Assembly: GCF_947495845.1 (NCBI RefSeq)
Contig: NZ_CANMAO010000012.1
Location: forward strand, 1-64,000
Direction: 5' to 3'
Length of the DNA: 64,000 bases
Source: an uncultured Endozoicomonas sp.
Lineage (GTDB): Bacteria > Pseudomonadota > Gammaproteobacteria > Pseudomonadales > Endozoicomonadaceae
The notes beneath the pieces are model-generated. The model made no database searches and was not told the origin of the DNA. It saw only the letters and a list, made by a program, of their open reading frames with translations. This document shows, piece after piece, positions 56,605-64,000 of the stretch. A program made the translations under genes and the position numbers. How positions within the stretch are numbered: the first letter of the stretch is position 1; each line of letters starts with the position of its first letter.

Positions 56605-59106
56605 ATGCTCAAAAAATTGATAGGAACTGCTATTGCCAGCAGTGTTGCAGGAAGCTTAATGGCCAGCCCAAAGCTGGGAAATATTGTCTTGAACCATGCA
56701 CAAGACAACTATTTCAATGGTGTGATAGCGATTGATGCTCTACCGGATGAGCTGAAGAATAAAAAATTGAAGGCCAAGCTTGGGTCAATCACTGACTTCT
56801 ATCGTCATGATGTCGAGTATAGCAATCAGCTATCCAGCCTTCGATTTAATGTGCTCAAGGTTGCTGGCGGTAAACACATCATTCGTGTTAAATCGATGCG
56901 CCCTATTGTATCTGGTACTCTGCCTCTGGTTGTAAAACTCTATGCCGGCCTGCAAAAAATATACGGAGTCTATGATCTGGAAATGCGCCCGGGTTATCAG
57001 GGGTTTGCAAAAAACCAGGTTGAGAGTTCAGTATTAAGAGTGGCTTCAAGCTCAGCACCGATAATGCAATCCAAGCAGGATTTTTCATACCGTGATAGCG
57101 GCTCCAAAGCGACCAATTTTTCGAGTAAAGGTAAACAGTTAAGTCAGAATACTCATTACAAAAAACCTTCAGCAGCATCTATTAAAAAGGTTGCTAGAAG
57201 TAATTATGATGTGCCAAAGCCAATTATCGCTGCATCAATACCCAGACCAGTAAAATCGATTGCGAAACATATGGATAGTTCTCTATCCAGTAAAAATAGG
57301 GTGTTGTCAGGCGCTAGTATCAGCAAAATTTCCATGGAACTGTTGCCTCGGTATCCAGAACATAAGAACTGGCAGTCACTGATGAATCACTTGGTGTCGA
57401 TGAACCCAACTGCGTTTATCAATGGAGATAAAAACCGACTACGTGAAAATGCTGTTTTGATGCTGCCGGAAGTACAAAGCGATAGAAGTAAACAAAAGAG
57501 ATTGATCGTAAGAGGTGGAGGAAGCTCAGAGGCAAAGCCCAGAGTTAATAAGCAATCTATTGCTCGTGCATCGTCCATAAGTGCATTAAATGCGCTTGAT
57601 GAGCCTATTAAGACTGATGGCAGAGCAACGGTTCAATTCACTGCAAGTGTTAAAAAACCGGTCATCTTTAAGAAGTCTCATATTGATGGCAGTTCAATGG
57701 ATTACCGGGTTGCGAAAAGTGAGACTCTTAGTGAGATTGCATTTAAGCTATCGTCACGATATTCAGAGTATGGTCATTGGAAAAATCTGATGGCACACCT
57801 TGTGGCACTGAATCCAGGTGAGTTTATTAATGATGATATCAATCGGTTAAAAGCAGATATCCAACTTCGGCTTCCATCAAAAGAGCAGCGACAAAAAGCT
57901 CTGGCAATGTCGCAGACTGTGTTAGGGCTGATATCAGATAGTCATTACAAAGTTCTTCCGGGGGATTCATTAAGTGCAATTGCCATTAAGTTGGCCAGAA
58001 AAAATGGCGGTTCTGCCGTTGAAATAATGAGGGGAATAGTAAAACTAAATCCAAATGCATTCGCAGGTAAAGATATCAACAGGCTTATGGCGGGTACGGT
58101 ACTGACTCTGCCAGCCAATAAAAAACGGGTGGTTAAGGTAAAGAAGGAATCATTACCTCAACAACTAGGTATCGCACAAAACCGTTTGCCATCCCTGGTA
58201 CCTGTGGCAAAAGATCAAGTTACATCGAAGCCCATCAGAACGAAGAGTATTTATCATCAGGTTGCTTACGGTGAGAGCGTTAGCAGGATCGCCATGAAAC
58301 TGGCAAAAGAGCATCCGGAGTATGGAAGTTGGCAGGCGATAGCAAAACAGTTGGTCGCGATGAACCCTGAGGCGTTTATTAATAGCGATCCAAGTCTATT
58401 AATTGCGGGTGCCGTACTTTCTTTACCGGCCGCTGGAAATATTGAAATCGAAGCTGAGGTGATGGAACTACCCGGGTATACGAACAAAGCGCCTAAGCCA
58501 TTGAATGTAGAAGCTAAGCGAGCCGTTAAAAAAATACTCTCAGCACCGGTCAACAAAAGTGCTGGTCGTCATAGAACTTACAGGGTCACCGATGGTGACA
58601 ATCTAAGTTTGATTTCTTACAAGCTATTGGACAAGTATCCCCATATCAGCAGTTTGCGAGTGATGGCTGATGAATTAATTCGTATGAACCCTGGCGTACT
58701 ATCAGAGCGTAATCAGAAATATATACCTGCAGGTACAGTGCTGATTCTTCCTGTCCCCAGCGACAAAGTACACGATCTGGATAAGGCTATGCATCAACTG
58801 GAAATCGATGCCAGGACGCGAAAGGCATCATCCAGGGAAAACCAAAGTATCAATAAAACTCAGGGGCACTGGACTGTCAGTGAGCAAGAGCTACTCAAAG
58901 AAGTGTTCTATGTCGTTCCTAAGGGGTACACCATCAGCATGGTCGCCATTCAACTGCATCAGGATTATCCACAGTATGAGAGCTGGCCGGAATTAATGAA
59001 TGACCTTTATGATCTGAACCCAGGCGCATTTTTGAATAACGACATTAATCAGCTAAGAAGCAATGCCGAATTGAAGTTACCAATCGGTGCGGTTTCTGTG
59101 TACTAG
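56605..59106 (+). CDS. FimV-like protein with six LysM-type repeats
   Basis: 833 residues with a signal peptide (MLKKLIGTAIASSVAGSLMAS). The N-terminal domain (about residues 20-135: LGNIVLNHAQDNYFNGVIAI, LGSITDFYRHDVEY) resembles the periplasmic N-domain of FimV, the polar peptidoglycan-binding hub protein. Six LysM-type units follow, each of the form G-(x)-S-(I/L)-S-x-I-A-x-K-L, Y-P-x-Y-x-x-W, (M/L)-N-P-x-A-F-I-N, I-N-R-L, L-x-L-P, separated by basic, Ser/Lys-rich linkers. Unlike classical FimV it lacks the long acidic cytoplasmic tail. It sits between yidC and mnmE, which are normally adjacent. Cell-wall or polar role is inferred. Confidence 0.8.
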   Translation: MLKKLIGTAIASSVAGSLMASPKLGNIVLNHAQDNYFNGVIAIDALPDELKNKKLKAKLGSITDFYRHDVEYSNQLSSLRFNVLKVAGGKHIIRVKSMRPIVSGTLPLVVKLYAGLQKIYGVYDLEMRPGYQGFAKNQVESSVLRVASSSAPIMQSKQDFSYRDSGSKATNFSSKGKQLSQNTHYKKPSAASIKKVARSNYDVPKPIIAASIPRPVKSIAKHMDSSLSSKNRVLSGASISKISMELLPRYPEHKNWQSLMNHLVSMNPTAFINGDKNRLRENAVLMLPEVQSDRSKQKRLIVRGGGSSEAKPRVNKQSIARASSISALNALDEPIKTDGRATVQFTASVKKPVIFKKSHIDGSSMDYRVAKSETLSEIAFKLSSRYSEYGHWKNLMAHLVALNPGEFINDDINRLKADIQLRLPSKEQRQKALAMSQTVLGLISDSHYKVLPGDSLSAIAIKLARKNGGSAVEIMRGIVKLNPNAFAGKDINRLMAGTVLTLPANKKRVVKVKKESLPQQLGIAQNRLPSLVPVAKDQVTSKPIRTKSIYHQVAYGESVSRIAMKLAKEHPEYGSWQAIAKQLVAMNPEAFINSDPSLLIAGAVLSLPAAGNIEIEAEVMELPGYTNKAPKPLNVEAKRAVKKILSAPVNKSAGRHRTYRVTDGDNLSLISYKLLDKYPHISSLRVMADELIRMNPGVLSERNQKYIPAGTVLILPVPSDKVHDLDKAMHQLEIDARTRKASSRENQSINKTQGHWTVSEQELLKEVFYVVPKGYTISMVAIQLHQDYPQYESWPELMNDLYDLNPGAFLNNDINQLRSNAELKLPIGAVSVY

Positions 59107-59161
59107 ATCGCCAATCCTTCATAGACTATGCCATCAACTACGCAGTAACTGATGGCTTGAT

Positions 59162-60538
59162 ATGTCTGATCTCAGCAATTTACACCAGGATACAATTGTT
59201 GCCCAGGCCACTGCGCCGGGGCGCGGTGGTGTTGGCATTATTAGGGTATCCGGACCGGATGCTTTACGAGTTGCCAGAGAAGTGCTGAAACTGGAACCAA
59301 AACCCCGCTTTGCTCACTACTGTCCATTTCATGATAAAGATGATGTGATTCTGGATGAAGGCATTGCCCTTTACTTCCCAAACCCGAACTCCTTTACCGG
59401 CGAAGATGTGCTTGAGCTTCAAGGGCATGGCGGTCCGGTCATTCTGGATATGCTTCAAAAGCGGATCATGTCTCTGGGGATTCGGCAGGCCAATCCTGGT
59501 GAGTTCTCAGAAAGAGCATTCCTGAACGACAAGCTTGATCTTGCTCAGGCAGAAGCCATTGCTGACCTGATCGAGAGCACGTCCGAGCAAGCTGCCCGTT
59601 CGGCGTTGCGCTCTTTGCAGGGTGTGTTTTCAAATCGAGTTAATGGGCTGGTTGAATCGTTGATTGAATTGAGAATCTATGTCGAAGCCGCTATTGATTT
59701 TCCGGAAGAAGAAATTGATTTCCTCAACGATGGTAAAGTCACCGGTGAGTTGCAAAGCATTACTCAGCAGCTTCAAGATGTGATTCGTGAAGCGAGTCAA
59801 GGCGCCATTCTGCGTGACGGAATGACGGTCGTTATTGCTGGTCGCCCAAACGCCGGTAAATCCAGTTTGATGAACGTGCTCGCCGGTCGGGAAACAGCCA
59901 TCGTTACCGACATCGCCGGAACCACCCGGGATGTTTTGAAAGAACAAATCCATATCGATGGCATGCCGCTGCATGTGATTGATACCGCCGGGCTCCGTGA
60001 AACCGATGATCTGGTGGAACAGATTGGAGTGGAGCGAGCATTCAAAGCCATAGAAGAAGCGGACCGTGTATTACTGATGGTGGATGGTTCTTCAACCAGC
60101 GCAACAGATGCTCACGACATCTGGCCGGAGTTTGCAGATCGCCTGCCTATTCAGGAAAAGCTCACCGTTATACGCAATAAAATTGATCTCACCGGAGAGC
60201 AGCCCGGATTAGCGAAAGAGAATGGTGTCCCGGTATTGAGAATCTGCGCAAATAATCATCAGGGGGTTGATGCTCTGCGCGAGCACCTGAAAGCCTGCAT
60301 GGGGTTTGAAGGCGCAATGGAAAGTAATTTCTCCGCGCGCCGCCGTCATTTGGAAGCACTGCGTAAGGCAGGCGAGTACATCGAGAATGGTAGACAACAG
60401 CTGGAGCATATGGGCGCCGGCGAATTATTGGCTGAGGATCTGCGACTTGCACAAAAAGTGCTTGGTGAAATCACCGGTACTTTTACCAGCGATGATTTGC
60501 TTGGCAGAATTTTCTCGTCTTTCTGTATTGGGAAGTGA
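59162..60538 (+). CDS. mnmE: tRNA modification GTPase MnmE (TrmE)
   Basis: 458 residues. With MnmG it makes cmnm5U34 in tRNAs. N-terminal tetrahydrofolate-binding domain ([20 protein letters not shown]), then an inserted G domain: [12 protein letters not shown] (G1), DIAGTTRD (G2), DTAGLRE (G3), RNKIDL (G4), and the C-terminal FCIGK with the catalytic Cys. A hairpin (GCCATCA/TGATGGC, 59130-59156) lies just before the ATG. mnmG, its usual neighbour, is not in this window. Confidence 0.98.
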   Translation: MSDLSNLHQDTIVAQATAPGRGGVGIIRVSGPDALRVAREVLKLEPKPRFAHYCPFHDKDDVILDEGIALYFPNPNSFTGEDVLELQGHGGPVILDMLQKRIMSLGIRQANPGEFSERAFLNDKLDLAQAEAIADLIESTSEQAARSALRSLQGVFSNRVNGLVESLIELRIYVEAAIDFPEEEIDFLNDGKVTGELQSITQQLQDVIREASQGAILRDGMTVVIAGRPNAGKSSLMNVLAGRETAIVTDIAGTTRDVLKEQIHIDGMPLHVIDTAGLRETDDLVEQIGVERAFKAIEEADRVLLMVDGSSTSATDAHDIWPEFADRLPIQEKLTVIRNKIDLTGEQPGLAKENGVPVLRICANNHQGVDALREHLKACMGFEGAMESNFSARRRHLEALRKAGEYIENGRQQLEHMGAGELLAEDLRLAQKVLGEITGTFTSDDLLGRIFSSFCIGK

Positions 60539-60629
60539 CGTTCAACAAACCTGTTAAAATACAGGTGTCGACTGTTTAGTCTTTTTTCTGCTTATCACTC
60601 ATCACTACGATTGTCATAGGAGCTCCTTC

Positions 60630-62336
60630 ATGAACGAATACGTATCGAAGTGGTTGTCACGGGACCCTGATCCGGCCACCCGTAAAGAGCTTCAAACGCT
60701 GATAGATTCGAATAATGAAAAGGAGCTAAGCAGTCGATTTACCGGGCGGCTTGAGTTTGGCACAGCAGGCCTGCGAGGCGTTGTTGGCGCAGGTTCAAAC
60801 CGGATGAACCGTTTGGTTATTCAGGAGACCGCTACAGGTTTGGGGCGTTACCTGCTTGATCAAATAGAAAATACATCTAAAAAAGGTGTGATTATCGGCT
60901 ACGACGGTCGTCCGGATTCACGACAGTTTGCCCATGATACCGCGGGCGTGCTCACCGCTTTGGGCATCAAGGTTTATCTCACAGAAAAAGTAGCAGCAAC
61001 ACCATTGGTGGCTTTTGGTATTAACCATCTGAAAACGGCTGCCGGTGTTGTCGTCACCGCCAGTCATAATCCACCTCAATACAATGGTTTTAAGGTTTAT
61101 TGGAGTAACGGTGCTCAGATTATTCCGCCTCATGATTCAGGTATTGCCAGGGAAATAGATAAGGCCGCTGAAGCAGAGCTTAACTTGAAAGATCTGAATC
61201 AAGCGGAACAAGAAGGCCTGCTGGTATGGCTTGGAAAGGATTATTACGAAACGTATCGCAAAACGATCGGGCAAAGCCCGCTACTGAATAATCGCACTAA
61301 GCCAAATGACATTAGCCTTGCCTACACCGCCATGCACGGCGTAGGTGCTGAGATGGCTGAAGACCTATTGCAAGACAATGGGTTTAATCAAGTATTCAGT
61401 GTAGCCGCGCAGAGAGAGCCTGACGGCACATTCCCAACCGTTAACTTTCCCAACCCGGAAGAACCTGGCGCAATGGATATGGTGATGGCAGAAGCCAAAG
61501 CCCATAACGCTGTGCTGGCCTGTGCCAATGATCCGGACGCTGATCGTTTTGCGGTGGCCGTTCGCAAACCGGACGACAGTTATCAAATGCTAACCGGTGA
61601 TCAGGTAGGTGCTCTGTTTGGCGATTACCTGCTGCGATTGGCTGGAGCTAAAAATAAGCTGGTTGGTTGCACCATTGTTTCTTCCAGCTTATTGGGAAAA
61701 ATTGCCAGCAGCATGGGCGCTGAATACTTCCAGACATTGACGGGCTTTAAATGGCTGACGAATGTGGCGATGTCCATGGAAACCAGTGAACGACAGTTTC
61801 TGTTTGCCTATGAAGAAGCCCTTGGCTACACCATTGGCAGTCAGGTGTGGGATAAAGACGGTCTTTCTGCCCTTGTTGCTTTTGCGCAATTAACTGCTGA
61901 GTTAAATAGCCAGGGGAAAACCGTTTGGGATCAATTGGAAACCCTATACAGAAAACACGGTCTGCACCTGAACGCTCAGCGCAGCATTGCTCTTGATCCA
62001 GCCGCGCCACCGATTGGTGACACATTACGATCTGCACAGCCTGAAATGATTGCCGGACAAAAGGTGATGATTATTGAGGATTTCAAATCTTCAAGAAGAA
62101 AGCACGCCGATGGTCGTGAAGAAGTGATTCAGTTACCCGTGAGTGATGTGCTGATTTATCACCTTGAATCCGGCAACCGAGTGGTGGTCAGGCCATCCGG
62201 TACCGAGCCAAAATTGAAATGTTATTACGAAGTGGTTGAACCCTTTGACGCGGACGATGCTATGGAGCAGGTTCAACAACGGGCAGATGCGCACATGCAT
62301 CATTTGATTGAAGCCCATCAGGCGTCGCTGGTGTAG
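60630..62336 (+). CDS. Phosphohexomutase (phosphoglucomutase/phosphomannomutase family)
   Basis: 568 residues, the length of the PgcA/PGM2-like branch rather than of the 460-residue AlgC branch. It interconverts hexose 1- and 6-phosphates. TASHNPPQYNGFKVYW carries the phosphoserine, DPDADRFAVAV the Mg2+ loop, EEALGYTIG the sugar loop and RPSGTEPKLKCY the phosphate-binding loop. A GGAG ribosome-binding site precedes the ATG. Exact sugar preference cannot be decided. The 3' end overlaps the convergent ABC ATPase gene by 77 bp. Confidence 0.93.
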   Translation: MNEYVSKWLSRDPDPATRKELQTLIDSNNEKELSSRFTGRLEFGTAGLRGVVGAGSNRMNRLVIQETATGLGRYLLDQIENTSKKGVIIGYDGRPDSRQFAHDTAGVLTALGIKVYLTEKVAATPLVAFGINHLKTAAGVVVTASHNPPQYNGFKVYWSNGAQIIPPHDSGIAREIDKAAEAELNLKDLNQAEQEGLLVWLGKDYYETYRKTIGQSPLLNNRTKPNDISLAYTAMHGVGAEMAEDLLQDNGFNQVFSVAAQREPDGTFPTVNFPNPEEPGAMDMVMAEAKAHNAVLACANDPDADRFAVAVRKPDDSYQMLTGDQVGALFGDYLLRLAGAKNKLVGCTIVSSSLLGKIASSMGAEYFQTLTGFKWLTNVAMSMETSERQFLFAYEEALGYTIGSQVWDKDGLSALVAFAQLTAELNSQGKTVWDQLETLYRKHGLHLNAQRSIALDPAAPPIGDTLRSAQPEMIAGQKVMIIEDFKSSRRKHADGREEVIQLPVSDVLIYHLESGNRVVVRPSGTEPKLKCYYEVVEPFDADDAMEQVQQRADAHMHHLIEAHQASLV

Positions 62337-63477
62337 TGATTGTGAGCGCCTGACCATCCGCATCAAACAACACCAGCTCGTGAGGAATAATATTCACATG
62401 AGCTGGCGCCCCTTCACTGAACACCATGGAACCTTCAGCACCCAGTGATGAATGTTCTGCCACCAGCTGATATTTACCCTGACAGCAATCCAACTGAATC
62501 TCACTGCGTATGGTTTTTCCCATGAATTGCTGGCGGGAGACAGTTGCCTGTGGATAACTTTTGTCTGTGTTGTGCACAGGTTTAATTTCAACCATCTGTG
62601 GCCTGACAAATAACTCCAGGCTGGCCGGTGAATTCGTTGATAGTGGTCGTGTAGATTTCAACAGACCAATGGGTGTTTCGACGTGATACTCATCTTTTAT
62701 CGACACGGGTAACACATTACCTGCGCCCATAAAGTCAGCAATAAATCGGTTATCCGGATGATGATAAACGTCGGATGCCGTTCCATACTGCATAATTCTT
62801 CCCTGCCCCATCACTGCGACTTTGTCCGCAAAGGCAAAACCCTCTTCTCGGCTGTGGGTAACAAACAGGCCAGCGACTTTCTGCTGTTTTAAAATATCTC
62901 GAATCTCACGAATCAGGTGCTGGCGAACCTGGCTGTCGATATTAGAAAAAGGCTCATCTAATAACAGAATGGAGGGTTTGTTGGCCAGCGCCCGGGCAAT
63001 AGCTACACGCTGTTGCTGACCACCGGACAACTCATGGGGGTAACGCTTTTCAAGATTGAACAGATTAACCAGTTCAAGCATTTCCCGAACGCGGTGTTTT
63101 ACCGTTGTCGAATCGGATTTGCTGAGGCCAAAAGCAATGTTTTCAAAAACAGTCAGATGAGGAAACAGGGCATAATCCTGAAAAATCATGCCAATGCCCC
63201 GCTGTTCCGGAGGCGTCACTTTTCGGGCTGAACTGACTTCATGGTCATGAATATTGATGGTGCCGGCAACAGGTTGAATAATGCCGGCAATGGCTTTCAA
63301 TAAAGTGGACTTACCGCAGCCGCTTCTGCCCAGCAAGCAGACAATTTCACCATCTTCAATGGCTACGTTTAAATCTGACAACACCAGATCGCTGCTTCTT
63401 AATGCGTCTTTTGGCTTCTTGCGCTGACTGTTATAAGAGCAGGCAAGGTCAGTGATTTCTAAAGCGTTCAAACTCAT
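62260..63477 (-). CDS. ATP-binding protein of an iron(III)-type ABC importer (FbpC-like)
   Basis: 405 residues. Walker A GRSGCGKSTLLKA (about residue 51), Q-loop FQDYALFPHLTVFEN, signature LSGGQQQRVAIARAL and Walker B ILLLDEPFSNID are all intact. The C-terminal third holds a TOBE-like regulatory domain. The order (permease then ATPase, 4-bp overlap) and sequence fit FbpABC/AfuABC ferric-ion importers; other small anions are possible. The last 25 residues are read from sequence antisense to the phosphohexomutase 3' end. Confidence 0.9.
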   Translation of the reverse strand: MSLNALEITDLACSYNSQRKKPKDALRSSDLVLSDLNVAIEDGEIVCLLGRSGCGKSTLLKAIAGIIQPVAGTINIHDHEVSSARKVTPPEQRGIGMIFQDYALFPHLTVFENIAFGLSKSDSTTVKHRVREMLELVNLFNLEKRYPHELSGGQQQRVAIARALANKPSILLLDEPFSNIDSQVRQHLIREIRDILKQQKVAGLFVTHSREEGFAFADKVAVMGQGRIMQYGTASDVYHHPDNRFIADFMGAGNVLPVSIKDEYHVETPIGLLKSTRPLSTNSPASLELFVRPQMVEIKPVHNTDKSYPQATVSRQQFMGKTIRSEIQLDCCQGKYQLVAEHSSLGAEGSMVFSEGAPAHVNIIPHELVLFDADGQALTITTPATPDGLQSNDACAHLPVVEPAP

Positions 63478-64000
63478 GACTGCTCTTGCCTTTCCAGTGA
63501 TCGATTGAGCATTATCAGGGGCACTAATCCTACCAGAACCAACACTAGTGCGGCAGGTGCCGCATACTCAAGTTGTTCATCTGATACGTATTGGAATACC
63601 CACGTAGCCAGTGTTTCAAAATTAAAAGGTCTCAACAAAAGGGTTGCCGGCAGCTCTTTCATACTTTCGATAAAGACCAGCAACAAACCCGCCAGCAAGC
63701 CTTTTCTAATCAGCGGAATATGAATGCGCTTAACCATGCCCTGTGGATGACAGCCAAGAGTTCGGCTGGCCATATCCAGAGAAGGAGACACTCGGCCAAG
63801 GCTGGATTCCACACTACCGACAGCAACAGCGGAAAAGCGAACCACATAGGCAAAAATAATAGTGAGCGCCGAGCCGCTGAAGATTAAGCCAACCGGTGAT
63901 AGCCCCCACTGAATCAGTAATTCATTAATCCAATTATCTGTCAGCGCCAGAGGAATCAGCACACCAATAGCCAGCACATTGCCCGGTAATGCATAACCTG
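63474..64000 (-). CDS. Permease of an iron(III)-type ABC importer (FbpB-like), C-terminal part, cut by the window edge
   Basis: The visible 175 codons run open to the right edge (GYALPGNVLAIGVLIPLAL begins the visible part). The binding-protein-dependent transport motif is present around SRTLGCHPQGMVKRIHIPLIRKG (shown by SRTLGCHP and IHIPLIRKG), the EAA loop that contacts the ATPase. Several hydrophobic helices follow. Typical FbpB proteins have over 500 residues with two such halves, so most of the gene lies outside. It overlaps the ATPase gene start by 4 bp. Confidence 0.88.
   Translation of the reverse strand, partial: GYALPGNVLAIGVLIPLALTDNWINELLIQWGLSPVGLIFSGSALTIIFAYVVRFSAVAVGSVESSLGRVSPSLDMASRTLGCHPQGMVKRIHIPLIRKGLLAGLLLVFIESMKELPATLLLRPFNFETLATWVFQYVSDEQLEYAAPAALVLVLVGLVPLIMLNRSLERQEQS

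Noticed and set aside
60546-60588. CCTGT/ACAGG and GACT/AGTC stems followed by six T's between mnmE and the phosphohexomutase gene.
   Set aside because: The T run is good but the adjacent stem is only 4 bp, so I do not call a terminator.
62549-62557. A perfect DnaA box (TGTGGATAA) inside the ABC ATPase gene.
   Set aside because: A single 9-bp match in 64 kb of coding sequence is expected by chance and has no partner box.

Overview
The window is the replication-origin region of a gammaproteobacterial chromosome. The order dnaA-dnaN-recF-gyrB-plsC-gmhB-glyS-glyQ on one side and rpmH-rnpA-yidD-yidC-mnmE on the other, followed further out by trkA-rsmB-fmt-def / lysM-dprA-tsaC-hemF-aroE, is the order known from Pseudomonas and marine Oceanospirillales. 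The very large, Thr/Pro-rich, eukaryote-like proteins inserted in it recall invertebrate-associated Endozoicomonas-type bacteria. That lineage assignment is inference, because no 16S sequence is inside the window.

Layout from left to right. Bases 1-350 hold the leader and two tandem sigma70 promoters of an rRNA operon transcribed off the left edge. Next, on the minus strand, is rsmG-parA-parB (610-3009). An accessory block follows (3234-12127): a short terminal-inverted-repeat element, a giant AAA+/transglutaminase-like gene whose single frame of about 2,660 codons is interrupted by an in-frame TAG, and a small papain-like hydrolase gene broken by a second short repeat element. Minus-strand housekeeping genes aroE, hemF, tsaC, dprA and a LysM gene occupy 12153-16838.

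A second accessory block (17019-33337) carries an orphan YejA-like peptide-binding protein and a 4,757-residue giant protein. It ends with another copy of the same repeat element that broke the hydrolase gene. Plus-strand def-fmt-rsmB-trkA-trkH follows, with an unrecognised gene between trkA and trkH. Then come an ArsP/YraQ-type permease (minus), glyQ-glyS-gmhB-plsC (plus), gmhA, gyrB, recF (containing two perfect parS sites), dnaN and dnaA (minus). The AT-rich origin with DnaA boxes lies at about 53,040-53,400. Beyond it are rpmH, rnpA, yidD, yidC, a FimV-like LysM-repeat protein, mnmE, a phosphohexomutase (all plus), and the ATPase and partial permease of an iron(III)-type ABC importer (minus).

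The housekeeping genes cover replication initiation and segregation (dnaA, dnaN, recF, gyrB, parA/parB acting on parS), formyl-Met translation and rRNA/tRNA modification (def, fmt, rsmB, rsmG, mnmE, tsaC, rnpA), LPS heptose synthesis (gmhA, gmhB), membrane biogenesis (plsC, yidC, yidD) and K+ uptake (trkA, trkH). The unusual content is the pair of giant genes. The 4,757-residue protein is built from repeated modules separated by mucin-like Thr/Pro linkers, a helical segment and a furin-type R-X-(K/R)-R motif, which looks like a processed polyprotein facing a eukaryotic host. The other giant combines AAA+ modules with two transglutaminase-like domains, one intact and one with its catalytic residues replaced. 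Both insertions interrupt an otherwise conserved gene order, and each lies beside a copy of the same short TA-flanked repeat.
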